The position numbers and the translations under genes were made by a program. Shown here piece by piece: positions 1-10,800 of a DNA stretch of 30,179 nucleotides (its first letter is position 1; every line of letters begins with the position of its first letter). This DNA comes from Caecitellus pseudoparvulus (Eukaryota; Bigyra: Bicosoecida). The notes beneath the pieces are model-generated. The model worked only from the letters and a program-made list of their open reading frames with translations, did not search any database and was not told the origin of the DNA. The stretch lies in the NCBI GenBank assembly GCA_965644315.1, contig CBFFRQ010000141.1, positions 1 to 30,179 of the forward strand, given 5' to 3'.

Positions 1-1237
1 TCACCGACCCTTCGAAGGTGGCAACTTTTGCGCGAACGCCTGTCAACTGTGAGTGATTTTTCAAAGTGACGGGGACGGCCAGGAAAAGCATGCAAACGGT
101 TCTGTTAGGTGGCTGGGGGTGGCTGGTGGGGATTGTGGCGCGCCGCGGTGGCGGACGGGCAGTGGGGAGGCGGCCATGTGGTGGAGAGGGTGCTGTTGGT
201 TCGCACGGTTCGGCTGGCAAGCGCGTGCGCTGTGGGCTCAAAACTTAATATGATACAAAACTCAGATCAATTGCTGCAGTTGCCTGTGGGTGCACCCTGT
301 GGTCAGTGGCAGCGCGTGGGTCTAGCTGGTGGCGCGTGCAGGGCGTCGGCAGTGGAAGGTTGCAGGCTGCGGAAATTGACGCCGCCACCACGCCGGCCGG
401 CAGGGGGATGTATACTCACGAAACGGCCTCCTCACGGCGCGTGAGGCAGGTTTGGCGATGCTACTTGGTACCATGACGCACTGGGTGGATTTTTGCGCCG
501 TTTCATGTCGCCAACCTCCGGTGCCTCTGCCTCTGCCTCTGTGAGGTTGCAGCGAGTGTGGCGCGAGGCTCAGGCTCCCTCCTGAATGGACGGTGAGCGC
601 CCTTCCTGGGTGCATGGGCTGATTCCCACGAACAGGTGAGGTGCACAGGGCATATAGGGGGAGAGGGGGGTGCACTTACACCATCCACAACACAGTGCAC
701 TGCCCGTGCATGCCTGCCGGTGGAGTGCACTCCCAAGCCGTGCCGGACTGGAAACGCGTGGCCTCCCTTGGGACTGCTCCTCAGCCACGGCACGCCACAG
801 GTCATGAAGTGGCAGGGCAGTGTGCTGGACCACGTCTCGGCAGCACTTGGCGACGGGTGGAGGGGGGTGGACGCTCAGTGCGTGTGGGAGCGCGGCGCGC
901 AGGTTGTGCTGTGTGGTGGCATCAGCACGCGCGCTGACCAGATGCAGACCCAAGGAGGGGAGGTGGATAGATCTGTGCACGAGACTGCGCTGACACGGCG
1001 AGGCCGCTGCGTTCTAACCCTGCTACAGACCTTCGTGGGAGCCATCAGCTCCGAGGCGGGCGCCCAATCTGCGCCACGCCTGGCAGAGTCCGTGCTGGCC
1101 TTCGCAGACGCCGCGGTAGCCGGAGTCCTGCCCGAGTCGAGTCAGCTCTAGGCCGACTCGAGAGCCCTGACGCTGGTGAAGGCATTAAGGCGAGACATGC
1201 AGCGCGGAGAGGAAGCTGCGGTGAGCCGCTTGCCCCC
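1..1237. other. No supported gene; flank of the transposon
   Basis: I see no reading frame here with recognisable domains. The open frames are short, overlap on both strands and have the biased composition expected of GC-rich noncoding DNA. A plus-strand frame at 636-1151 has a fairly protein-like end after a possible CTACAG acceptor at about 1028, so a last exon of an unseen gene is possible but unsupported. Short GTGCAC-containing motifs cluster at about 640-740 and could be subterminal repeats of the neighbouring transposon, but I could not pair them with a matching far end. A run of about three CCTCTG hexamers lies near 523-541. Confidence 0.4.
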
Positions 1238-4200
1238 TCAGGCTTTGTGCCGTCGCCACCTGAGGGATTTATACACAGCCTGGGGCACGTCACGCGGTGG
1301 TGGGCCGGGGTCCGGCTGTGCGGCAACGGCGGCTTCCCCCGCCGCCCTGCCGGCACTGGTCACAGACGACGAGGGCCCCTCAGCGTGTTGGTTGCGCTGC
1401 TTGCCAGAGGGGCCGGCGCGCAGCCAGTGGCGGGTGGGACCCCCACTTGCCGCGCTCAGTGCGGCCATGTGCTGGGCGACGTGGGTGCACGCCCGGCCTA
1501 CGAAGCACGACCCGTTCACGATGCGCCAGTCTTGGGCCCCGGTTGTGGGAGGCTCCACGCGGTGCCAGCCACTGACACCGTCGAAGGAGGTGTCTACTGT
1601 GCGGCACAGGAACCACACGTGGCGTGGGTCGGGCACGTCTTTGGGCCGGAGGTGGGGACACAGGCACAGCGCCACGTCCAGCAACTCCCGCTGCATGCTG
1701 GGGCATGGCGCCCCTGCCTCGTGCTCTGGCAGGACAAGGTTGTCCACGTAGGCCGGCAGCTGGACGGTGTTGGTGATGCCGGAGGAGAAGGTGAGGCGCA
1801 CCTTGTCGCACTGCGCCAACTGCCACAGCGGCACGTCGTCTGGCATGTCCTCCTGGCGCAACGTCCACCCGGAGCCGGTTTCGCGCAGATCCAGCCAGGT
1901 TTGGATGGCCTCCTTGCACGGGTGCTCGGAGATGTCTGGGGCCCGGCCGACGCGGCTCTTGATGGGCACACACACCGTCGGCCAGGCCATGCCGTCAGGG
2001 TTCACCGGCACCAGGAGGTCGCCGCCTTCCTGCCGAGCGAGGGCTGCCCACCCATCTGGAGAGGCCTTGAAGCCGGCCAACGGCGGCCATGGCGCGGCTT
2101 TCAGGGACGCCACCACAGTGGCACGCTTCAGCACCCGGAGACTGGCCCCCCCCACGCCCAGATTCGTGGATCGGTGGAGACGGTTCACAACGGTGTGAAA
2201 CGTCTCCCCGATGTCGGTGTCCACGGCCTCAAGGCTGCCAAACCACCACATGCACCACCCCATGTGCGTGATGGCATGGGCCTTGGGGTACGTGACGTCG
2301 GCCGCGTCGCGGTCGGCGGAGGCCAGGCAGGCCTCCACCAACTGGAAGGAGACCATGGCTCGGGCGCACCACTGCGCCAAGCGGCATGGGTCTCCAGCTC
2401 CAGCCACGGCCCGGCCGTACACCAGGTGCACCAGCACCTCCAGCATACCGCAAGCCGCCTGTAGGGCATTCAGCACCTGCGGCTGCCCGACGACTTGATC
2501 ATCCCTGCCAACGAGGAGCGGCAGCCAGGGCAGCGTGGCCAGCCGCTCCTCGGCAGTCAGCTTGGAAGGCCCTGAGAACAGGGCCCCTGACAGGCCTTCG
2601 CGAAGGCCCATGACCCGCACGCCGTCCACGTTGTGGGGTGTGCACGCAGCGGCTCGGGCTTCGAAGGTCGCCTTCCGACTCTTCTGGGTGCCGACCCCGC
2701 GGGCCTCCCAACCTCGCCGGAAGAGGCCCCAGACCTTTTCCCCGGTCACGGCAGAGGCCATGACGTGGGTACGGTCTGTGGGCCGAGCCGCGTAGGGGGA
2801 GCCTCCCGGGAACAACGCACTGTACCTTTCACAAGCACACACGTGCTGGGGGTACTTGCGCTGGTTCAGCACGGCCTTCACGCTGTCTGGCAAGCCCATC
2901 CCTTCCTCGTGGGCTTTCTTTGCTGCGTCAAGGGCGTCTTGGTGTTCCCGGGGTGGCCGGTGGGTGCAGCTCGTCAGGCAGGCGACGCATGGGGGGATGG
3001 CGAAGTCGGGCGTCTTGGGCAAGCCGGTGGCAGGGTCTTGCTTCGGAGGGGGGGGGCACGAACAGTGGGTGCTGTGGAACTGCTTGAGGTTTAGGAGCAC
3101 CCAAGCCTCCTTGAAGTCCAGTGACAGGACGGCGATGAAGACCCGCACCTTGCAGTGGTACACGGTGCGGCCGCCTCGCTGTCTGTGAACAGTGCTCACC
3201 CCCAGCGCCGTCAGGCGAGCTGCTGCCTCTGCATCCTCGGTGGACGCCCAGAAAGCCCCGGCAGCGTTTCCCTCCTGGATGGGCTTGAGGAGGAGCTCCT
3301 CAAACTCGGCCTGCTTCGCCAGGTGGCGCTGCAGGCCGCCGTCGCCAACCGTGTCGGACAGGTCGGCGTCCCCTGACAGCAGGCCCACCAGCGTCGACGA
3401 GCATGTGCTCCTGGTATGAGCCGTGCCGACGCAGAGTGGGCCTATGGACAGGGGGCGCACCATGGTCTTGGAGCGCCCGTCCAGCACGGCGTCATCCAGG
3501 AAGACGCGGATGGGCATGGGCAGGGCGTGGTCGGCCAGCGCCTCCCTCCAGCACACCCGCATGCACTCGCCGGATGCAAAGCCGGAGTACGTGCGGGTGC
3601 TCGGTTCCGTGCCACCCGCGCTGGTGGGCGCCTGCAGGCCTGCCCCTGCCTTCCACGTCGTGCCAGGGAGGCGTGTCAGGGTGGCCCCTGGGCAGTTGCG
3701 TTCGAAGTGATCATATGCCAGCTCGTCTGCCTGCTGAAACAAGGAAATGCTCGTCACCGCCTCTGCACGGGTGCTGGGGACCTGCACGGCAGGCACGTGC
3801 ATGGGGTCTGGGACAGTGCCCGCCCCCCGCACAGGCATCATGGTCGACACATCGTGCCGCTTGGCCATGTCCTGCAGCACTGCCTTGATGTCGAGACTGG
3901 CCACCACCGACTTGCCGGCGCAGGATGTCACCGTCCTGTCGCTGGCCCCCTTCAGGAGCGGGTACCGAGTCAGTTGCTTCTGCTGCTTGTCCAGCTCCTT
4001 CGCTGGGGGGCGAGGCATGTGGGCCATGACCACCTTCAGGGTGCGCCACGGGGCCTTGGTCTGCAGGAGCACAGCCACAAACCAGGCCCAGTCATACGCT
4101 CGGACTGCGTGGATCCCCGCGCCACTGCACGACGTGTTCAGCATGACCTTGAGCGCATGGAGGTTTGGGGTGTCTGGGAAGTCGGTGGGGGGCGCTGGCT

Positions 4201-4705
4201 CCTCGGCAGGTTCGCATGCCTCCCCGCTGGGGCCGGTCTGTGGCGGGCCGGGGGCAGCAGCAGCTGCGGGAGCGTACGGCTCAGAGGCAAAGAAGCTGTC
4301 TTCGAACTCGCCATCGCCGGCTCCTGCCCCAAGGTCAGCGCCGTCCAGGGCTGCCGCTGGTGTCGGCGTGGCAGCCCCGAAGGGTACTCCGGCGCCGGCG
4401 CCTGCGTTGGCGCCAGGGGCCGCGTGAAGCTCTGAAAACTGCTGGGGGTTGGCGTGCTCAAGTGCATCTTGCTGTGATGCGACTGCATCTCGGGGGGATG
4501 CTGCGTGGCTGCACCGTGGAGCCTTGGAAGTGTAGCGAATGTCACGGGCGCGAAGCCGATGAGACTTCTTCACGCTGCGGTGGAGCCCAGTGCCAACGGT
4601 GTGGGGGTTCTTCTTGCAGAAACGCAAGTGATGCAAAACATTAGTGCTGCAAGAGAAGGTCTTCTGGCAGTACGGGCAGATGGCGACCTCATCATGCGAG
4701 GCCAT
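1238..4705 (-). CDS. Putative DNA transposase, Plavaka/CMC-like, with N-terminal C2HC zinc finger
   Basis: An uninterrupted 1155-residue frame starting at an ATG with good context at 4705. Residues 10-30 form a zinc finger of the type C-x2-C ... H-x4-C, followed by a basic stretch (about 42-60) and an Ala/Gly/Pro-rich linker to about 180. The core from about 185 to 880 resembles fungal Plavaka transposases of the CMC group. A 'VFLDDAVLDG' segment at 401-410 lies in the position of the first catalytic Asp. A 'CTPHNVDGVRVM' segment at 688-699 is in the position of the second acidic/His motif. A 'KAHAITHMGWCMWWFG' block (808-823) is followed by 'DTDIGETFH' (829-837), which fits the final Glu and the usual H...fG...E-x2-H pattern. 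A Cys/His-rich insertion lies at 548-581. The frame appears intact, so the element may be recent or still active. Family placement is from memory of motif order; other CMC-type or unclassified transposases are possible. Confidence 0.6.
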   Translation of the reverse strand: MASHDEVAICPYCQKTFSCSTNVLHHLRFCKKNPHTVGTGLHRSVKKSHRLRARDIRYTSKAPRCSHAASPRDAVASQQDALEHANPQQFSELHAAPGANAGAGAGVPFGAATPTPAAALDGADLGAGAGDGEFEDSFFASEPYAPAAAAAPGPPQTGPSGEACEPAEEPAPPTDFPDTPNLHALKVMLNTSCSGAGIHAVRAYDWAWFVAVLLQTKAPWRTLKVVMAHMPRPPAKELDKQQKQLTRYPLLKGASDRTVTSCAGKSVVASLDIKAVLQDMAKRHDVSTMMPVRGAGTVPDPMHVPAVQVPSTRAEAVTSISLFQQADELAYDHFERNCPGATLTRLPGTTWKAGAGLQAPTSAGGTEPSTRTYSGFASGECMRVCWREALADHALPMPIRVFLDDAVLDGRSKTMVRPLSIGPLCVGTAHTRSTCSSTLVGLLSGDADLSDTVGDGGLQRHLAKQAEFEELLLKPIQEGNAAGAFWASTEDAEAAARLTALGVSTVHRQRGGRTVYHCKVRVFIAVLSLDFKEAWVLLNLKQFHSTHCSCPPPPKQDPATGLPKTPDFAIPPCVACLTSCTHRPPREHQDALDAAKKAHEEGMGLPDSVKAVLNQRKYPQHVCACERYSALFPGGSPYAARPTDRTHVMASAVTGEKVWGLFRRGWEARGVGTQKSRKATFEARAAACTPHNVDGVRVMGLREGLSGALFSGPSKLTAEERLATLPWLPLLVGRDDQVVGQPQVLNALQAACGMLEVLVHLVYGRAVAGAGDPCRLAQWCARAMVSFQLVEACLASADRDAADVTYPKAHAITHMGWCMWWFGSLEAVDTDIGETFHTVVNRLHRSTNLGVGGASLRVLKRATVVASLKAAPWPPLAGFKASPDGWAALARQEGGDLLVPVNPDGMAWPTVCVPIKSRVGRAPDISEHPCKEAIQTWLDLRETGSGWTLRQEDMPDDVPLWQLAQCDKVRLTFSSGITNTVQLPAYVDNLVLPEHEAGAPCPSMQRELLDVALCLCPHLRPKDVPDPRHVWFLCRTVDTSFDGVSGWHRVEPPTTGAQDWRIVNGSCFVGRACTHVAQHMAALSAASGGPTRHWLRAGPSGKQRNQHAEGPSSSVTSAGRAAGEAAVAAQPDPGPPPRDVPQAVYKSLRWRRHKA

Positions 4706-5406
4706 GTCTGCTCAAACTGCGCAGGCAGAAGCAATTACCGCACTTGCAACGCCACCACAGTGGCGCAGTCTGCACCATTTGCCAAACCCAACACCTTTCA
4801 TTTGAGCAAATATTGTTGCTTTGCATTTTTGTTGTGGCTAGATCCCTGGTGCAACCCCGCTTCCCTCATGAGCGCCGCTCCCTCAGGGGGACACCTGCCC
4901 CCTGCCGACGCAGCCAGTGCGCCGAGCGCCCTCCCTGCTCTAAAGCACAAGGCCGCCATGACGAAAGTGAGGCGATTTGCAGAGGAAAGGCTAGGAGGGA
5001 CACATGTCGAGGGGCAAGGAAGCCACGGCCTCGACAGTGGGACCTTGAGCCGTGAGTTTGTTGTGGCAAGTTTTTCCTCAAACACGCCACGCCAACACGC
5101 CTGTGCCTGCGCCGACCCCTCAGGCACGGACTTTCTGCGGGCAAGCTTTGCAGCATTGATGCAAACACTTGAAGGACAATCTGAGCAGCCGTCAGATGGT
5201 GCAGGTACGCCCAGCTGCACGTGCTGAAGGCGCAGCGCCTGGCCTGCGCATGCACTGGTTGGCTCCGCTCCTGCGCAGGCGAGGCGCCCGCCACCCCTGG
5301 AAGCCAGGATGTGCATGATGGGATCCATCTCCCAGAGCTGCAAAAACTTACCAGCAGCTCCGATGCGCGTGCCAGGCGCAGGTTGTTGAGAGGGCTTGCC
5401 ATCCAC
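4706..5406. promoter_or_regulatory. Bidirectional intergenic region between two divergent transposon genes
   Basis: About 700 bp separates the transposase start (4705, minus) from the plus-strand ATG at 5407. A relatively AT-rich patch at about 4795-4850, in otherwise GC-rich DNA, is the most likely core promoter zone for one or both genes. Frames are open on both strands here, but none has a recognisable product. The plus-strand frame of the next gene stays open back to about 5221 without an in-frame ATG, so a 5' leader or an extra upstream exon is possible. This is inference from layout and composition; I found no defined TATA element. Confidence 0.35.
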
Positions 5407-6696
5407 ATGGAGGTGGTGGAGGAGATCGTGGCAGCTCAGGCCGCCACCATCGCGCAACTTGTGCGCCAAGTACAAGCCCTCTCAGCCCCAGTGCAGGTCA
5501 GCACAGCCCAGAGAAGCAAGCCCCAGGACTGCCCACTGGTGGCATTTGGTGAAGAAGAGGGTGACCCCGCGGCCGCCTTTCGCCGACTGTGGACCAGGGC
5601 CGTCTTGGAGGGGGGTGTGGGTGTCTTTGGGGGCGGGACCTTGGATGCCGTCAAGGCCATGGTGGAGCGCCAGGAGAGTGGCCTGCCAGACTGGATGGGC
5701 GCCCTTGGCTTGGAGGCCCCCTTGCAGGGGGTCTACGAGGGGGAGCACTCCGCGGTGTGGGCGGCCGTGCAAGCTGCCGTCGCCAGCGTCAAGGAGGGCA
5801 TGGGTGGGTACGCTGCGGGTCAAAAGCGCATGCGAGCGCGTGTTCGGAAGTTCATGGACAATGCGACGGGGATTGTGGGCATTCAGAAGGAGATCGGCGG
5901 AGAGGCAGTGAGCAGGTCAGCCGCCGGCCGCCGAGAGATTGACCACCGCATCCAAGTGCTGAAAGGGAACATTGAGATGGAGGACTGGATTGCATGGTAC
6001 AAGCCAAAGAGTGGTCGCGTTGGGAAGGAGTCCTTCACTAACCCGGAAATCGAGGCGCTGCACGCTGCCAACTTCGCCGCCATCGGCGTGCTGGGGGATG
6101 GTCAGGACCCCCCTCTGCTCGAGGACCTGCTGCTGGCCTCACTGCGGGACGCTGCCAGTGGCACCAGGGAGTCCAAGACCGACAAGCTGTACAGCTTCGT
6201 GCAGGTGGGGTACAACGCTGCCGTGGGCCCCAACCCCCGGGACTCAGGGTGGGGCGACCTCACCCCGCCTGACCTCTCCAAGGAGCGCTTCCACACCCTG
6301 TCGTGGGCGCACCTGCAGCTGCTCTTGCCGTTCATTGCGCTCGCGTGGCTGGACGCCCGGCGCGAGTCGCTGCGGGATGGCCGCCTGGAGTGGGTGCTCA
6401 GTCGCATGACGACCTTGGACTCGGCGGCGGACCACGCGGCGTTGATGGCGCGCCTGGAAGCTGAAGCTGCGCCACAGCAAGCCCCCAGCGCTGACGCACA
6501 TGGGCCGGCAATTGGCCGCCCCATGGGTGGGGGCGTGCGCTGTCGAGAGGGAACGGGCCCGGAGGACCCACGCCGCACCAGCGAGCCCCGGAGCAGCAGC
6601 TCAAGCGGGAGCCTGAGGAGCACCAGCCCAAGAGGGAGCCCAGGGAACAGCTGGAGCTCCTGTGAGAGCACCGAGGCCTCGTCTTGGGAGCGTTGA
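5407..6696 (+). CDS. Unknown protein, probable second gene of the divergent transposon
   Basis: A 429-residue frame from the first in-frame ATG (5407). I do not recognise a family. The N-terminus is a short amphipathic, probably coiled-coil helix (Met-Glu-Val-Val-Glu-Glu followed by Ala/Gln/Leu-rich heptads, residues 1-25). The middle (about 50-330) is mixed alpha-helical and rich in charged residues and Trp, with no Cys clusters, membrane segments or nucleotide-binding motif. The last 75 residues are Ser/Arg/Gly/Pro-rich and look disordered. It lies head-to-head with the transposase and has the same base composition. That suggests an accessory protein of the element, for example a DNA-binding or transposition-assisting factor, but the only support for this is position. 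It could also be a host gene next to an insertion. Coding status is supported by length and protein-like composition. Confidence 0.5.
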   Translation: MEVVEEIVAAQAATIAQLVRQVQALSAPVQVSTAQRSKPQDCPLVAFGEEEGDPAAAFRRLWTRAVLEGGVGVFGGGTLDAVKAMVERQESGLPDWMGALGLEAPLQGVYEGEHSAVWAAVQAAVASVKEGMGGYAAGQKRMRARVRKFMDNATGIVGIQKEIGGEAVSRSAAGRREIDHRIQVLKGNIEMEDWIAWYKPKSGRVGKESFTNPEIEALHAANFAAIGVLGDGQDPPLLEDLLLASLRDAASGTRESKTDKLYSFVQVGYNAAVGPNPRDSGWGDLTPPDLSKERFHTLSWAHLQLLLPFIALAWLDARRESLRDGRLEWVLSRMTTLDSAADHAALMARLEAEAAPQQAPSADAHGPAIGRPMGGGVRCREGTGPEDPRRTSEPRSSSSSGSLRSTSPRGSPGNSWSSCESTEASSWER

Positions 6697-6953
6697 CAAG
6701 CACCCACACGTGAGTGGCGGGGTGTGGAGGTGTTGCACTGACTCATCAAGCATGGGCTCATGTGCTCAGTGACGTGTACGGGCGCCCTCAATGCAGGAGC
6801 AGCGCCGCCGCTTGTCCATGCCACGGTCTGGCGTCTGTGGGCCCACCGACCCAAGACGTTGGTGGTGCCCCCGGGCGCAGAGCCAGTGGCACTCCGTCAC
6901 ACCTGCGCAAATCAGACTCACCCTCCCATCCTGCCCCCCTAACCCTTTCGCAG

Positions 6954-7656
6954 ATGTCTTGCTACCTGTGCGTCGTAGTGCGCCGCAGGTGAGTGTGCAC
7001 AGGCGCTGGCGTGCCTGGGACCGTGCCTGCACACCATCACCTTGACATATTCCGCAGGCACTTGCCACGCCCTCCATTCCTCTTGAACCCGCGCGCGCCC
7101 GCCCCAATCCACCCTCGTCCACAGGTATGCGTGTATTGAATATTGCTTTGAAGAGAGCGAAACGGGGAAGGGCGCCGCCACATTCGCTGCGCGGGCCGGT
7201 GAGTGAGTGACCCGCCGCTGTAACGCCAGTGCCAACGCGCACTCTGACAGGGAGCCCCCGCTCGGCCCTGCGCCCACCCCTGCACTGTACAGACCCACAT
7301 AAAGCATATCAACCATCAAAGGTGAGTGTGCGGGTGCTCACAGCGCCCGTGCACCGCCCACGCCTGCACCCGTACAGGCGTTTCCTCCTGCGCAGAGCCT
7401 CTGCAACGCCATCACGCAGCCCGCCCCCCCCCCTTCCTCCACAGGGAGCGCCAGGACGCATGTTCCCACTGGATGACTTCCCGGACCAATCAGGTGAGCC
7501 CTTGCGGGACGTGCTGGCCCCCGCAATGGCGTCTTCGCAGTGCCTGTGCCGCCAGCGCAGCATGCGTGCCCACGCACGCGAGGCGCAGGCGGCCCAGGCC
7601 AATGGCTGCATGGCGCGGCCCCGCAGGGGCCACGGGCGCACTGTACAATGCAATGA
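6954..7656 (+). CDS. Candidate five-exon small gene, unknown product (about 114 aa)
   Basis: A chain of GT-AG introns keeps one frame open across five small exons: 6954-6988, 7125-7198, 7251-7321, 7445-7493 and 7541-7656. All four donors match GTGAG and all acceptors end in CAG (CCACAG, TGACAG, CCACAG and CGCAG). The summed exons are 345 nt, an exact multiple of three, ending at TGA 7654-7656. The product starts Met-Ser-Cys-Tyr-Leu-Cys, contains several Cys in the first two exons and has a Phe-Pro-Leu-Asp-Asp stretch in exon 4. I recognise no domain. The ATG immediately follows a perfect acceptor (CCCTTTCGCAG), so exon 1 may really be internal and the gene may begin further upstream. Alternatively, some of these exons could be 5' exons of the membrane-protein gene that follows. 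The exon pattern is visible in sequence; the joined product is inferred. Confidence 0.4.
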
Positions 7657-7861
7657 GTTTCACACAAGGCCTGCATTTCGGCGCGCGGAGCCCAATTCAG
7701 CGGGCAGGGGGGCCGGCTGCCAGGAGGCACCGCGAACGGGGGCAGCCCCCATCAACCGCGCCTTGGTTCCTGGGGAGAAAGCTGGTCCGCCCCCCATCAA
7801 CGAAGGAACCCCCGCGTGGTTCCCACCCCGCAGGGATCAGTGACGGTCGCTTCCTTCACAG

Positions 7862-10800
7862 CAATTGCAACCAGATAGGGCTGGTGTCTCTTCAGTGACC
7901 CTGTCTTTGCCTTCGAGTGCCACAGCTGTGCCTGCCTCTCAGGATGCTTCCTCAACTCAAGTCACGCTGTGGTTCCTTCAACCGACGGCGGCATCGCGCT
8001 CGGCGGCGACGAATTCTTCCCAGTCAGCCACTGACAGCCCCGACACACGCAACGTGAAGCCCCTGCTTGACCTGACCTACTCTGGGGTGCTGCTGCCCGC
8101 AGTGTCTGGCTCAGACGCCAGCGCTGGCAGTACTGGCAAGGCAGTTGCAGATCTGCTCGCTGCGTACGGCAACGTCGACACTGCGCAGGGGAGCTCCTCT
8201 GTGACTGTGTCCTCAGCTCGCCTGCCGCACAGGGGAGTGTACCAGGGCGCGTACAACGTGTACACCATGCAGGTGTCGCTGTCTGTTCTCGCGTCAGGGC
8301 TCGGCGGCGGCGCAACGTCTGGCGTTGCAGCAGCCGGCAACCCCAGCCCAACTTCATCTCCCGAAATGGTGCTTGGCTGGCAAGCACTCGTGACCAGCGC
8401 TGCTGTGTGCCCGACCTCTGTGCAGTACGCCATGTTGCCGAACCAGCAAGACTCCTCTGTGACTGTGGAGATCACGAACCTGGATGTGCAAGGCGTGGTG
8501 GTGGTCGTCACGCCCAGCCTTGAGATGTCCGGGCCCACTTCCATTGTTCCTTCGGACGGCATTCTCCGCCTGGCAGAATTCGTGACCCCTCCCGGGGAGT
8601 GGCGCAATGCCACAGTCAATACTAACCCTGGGCAGCAGTATGCCGATACCGCGTGCGAGGACTGGGCATGTGCCTTCTCCGCGTCTACCGTTTCGCCCAT
8701 TGACGGCTTCCCATACGCCTTCAACTTAACGGCACACGCACAGGGCGCTGGGGCACACCCAACTATCATTCCGAAGGGCTTGACTGCGGCTGCTGTGCCT
8801 GCTGGCTCCACATTGGGCGTGTACCTGAGCGTGTTCTACGCGTACCCGGGCTCCATCCCGTGCCTGGACCAAGACCAAACCGAGCACTTCACTCTGCACT
8901 TCTTTGAGGAAGTGTCCAATGGCGACCCGGACTACTTCTCTGGCCAGGCTGGCGTGCCTCAGTACCGTCTGCTGGAGCAGCGTGTGGTGGAGGTGGGCAT
9001 GCAGCGCCTGCTGGGACAGGCTTCCCGCGCGCGCTCGCAGCTCATTCCCCTGCGGCGCCAGTCGTCAGCATTCGTAAACATCATGGCCCAAGGACAAGGC
9101 CTGCGCCCTGTCGCCCTGCTGGCTTTGCGCGACGCTTTTGGGCACCCTCGCCCATGCGCTGGGGACGTGCCTGCCATCGACGCTGAGCAGATCTTGGTTG
9201 ACCTTCCCGGCGGCGGGTCAGCGGGTGGCGCGCAGACTGGCAACGGCTCAACAGTGGTCACATCGTACACCGCTGTGGGGCCAGGCCTGTACCTCGTCTC
9301 CATGCGTGCTGCGCTGCCCGGCCTCGTGCAGCTGAGCGCCCGGCTGTCCTCTGCCTCCACAGCACCTCTGCAGCCTTTGCAGGTGAAGGTTTTGCCCGCG
9401 AACTGCACTGCTGGCAGCCTGCTTCCGGACACAACCCAGAACAACATGACGTGCCTGTGCTCGCTTGGTCATGGCGGGGCTATTTCTGACGGCATCTCCG
9501 CCGCTGTTGCCCAGAATGCGCTGCGGGATCAGGGCGCCAACTCAGCCCAGTTGGCGGCTCTGTGGAGCCCCCAAGTTCAGGCTGCCATGGACGAGCTGGT
9601 TTTGGAGGGCATGCCGCAGTCCATCGCCCAGATTTCCTTGGCCACGGGGGGCTTTACAGACACAGGCGGCATCGACGTGTGCAACATTTACACCCAGGCC
9701 ACTGGGGAGGTGAGCGGCGGCTTGAACATCCCCGCGTACGTTCCCGAGGCGGACGCGTTCCGCTTCTCTGCCCTGGAAGCCATGTCATCCTTGGCTGCTT
9801 CCAAGGAGTCTTCTGGGCGCGTAGAGTGCTCTCCCTGCGAGCCAGGCGAGCGGTCCTCCGGCTACTCTGTGGAGCAGTGCCTGTCCTGCTCTGCGGGGCA
9901 GTTCTCTGCACCTGGATCAGAGACATGTAAGGCGTGTCCTGACTCTGGTGCGACCTGCGTGAACGGCGTGCTGCGCGTGGATGACGACCACTGGTGGGAG
10001 CGCGGCGAGACCCTGTCTGCTGCAGACGCCGCCACGAGCGGCCTGCGCTTTCACTCATGCCCTCTGATTGGCCTGTGCAATGTCGAAGACGTTCGCTCCA
10101 GCGATGCTGCCGCGGCTGACTCCTCTGCTGCGCCATCGGGGGGTGCGCGGCGCTTGGCTGCGTTTGCAACAAACTTGGACTTTGAGACAGGCAAGTTCCT
10201 GGAAACAAGTCGCAGCTCCTTCAACACTTGGTGGGCCGAGGCATGGGGCGCCGCAGCGCCCGAGGAGGAGGCTGCACGCCACCTGCAGTCCCTGGGCAAC
10301 TTTTCCCTGGTGAACGACAGCAGCCTCAGCTTGAGCCTGGCTGCCTTGTCTGAGCAGCGTGTGTACTGCTTTGACGGACACACGGGGCCACTGTGCCAGT
10401 CCTGTGTCCCTGGGTATGTCAACGCTGGCACAGGCGCTTGCTCCAAGTGCACGGGCGTCGTCGTCTCGTGGATTTTGATGGTGCTGGCGGTCATCTTCAT
10501 CACCGCGTTCGCCGTGTTCTGGATTCGGCGCCGTGTGCGCCGCAGCCGCTTCCGCACCACCCAGTCCGGCTCCCAGCGTATTGGGCTGTCTTTCATTCAG
10601 ATGTGCACCGTGCTCACGGCGCTGCGTCTGCGTGTGCCCGAGCTCTTCGGCGTCATTGAGCAGGGCGGCTCTGTCGGTGACGGCGTGTCCATGGACTTGT
10701 ACCCCGTGCAGTGCACGTTCCACCCCACCTACCACAACCGGCTGCTGGGCTACATGCTGATGCCTGTCATTGCCATGATCTTGCCTGCAATCGTCCTCTT

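Noticed and set aside
190-220. tRNA-like TTCG motif
   Set aside because: The surrounding bases do not form the acceptor, anticodon and T arms of a tRNA.
479-510. CACTG-starting sequence as a CMC transposon terminus
   Set aside because: I could not find a matching inverted copy at 6700-7900 or a target-site duplication, so it is not reported as a terminal repeat.
1247-4435. Long plus-strand frames at 1247-2464 and 3416-4435
   Set aside because: They lie antisense to the transposase, have no recognisable motif and are expected in GC-rich coding DNA.
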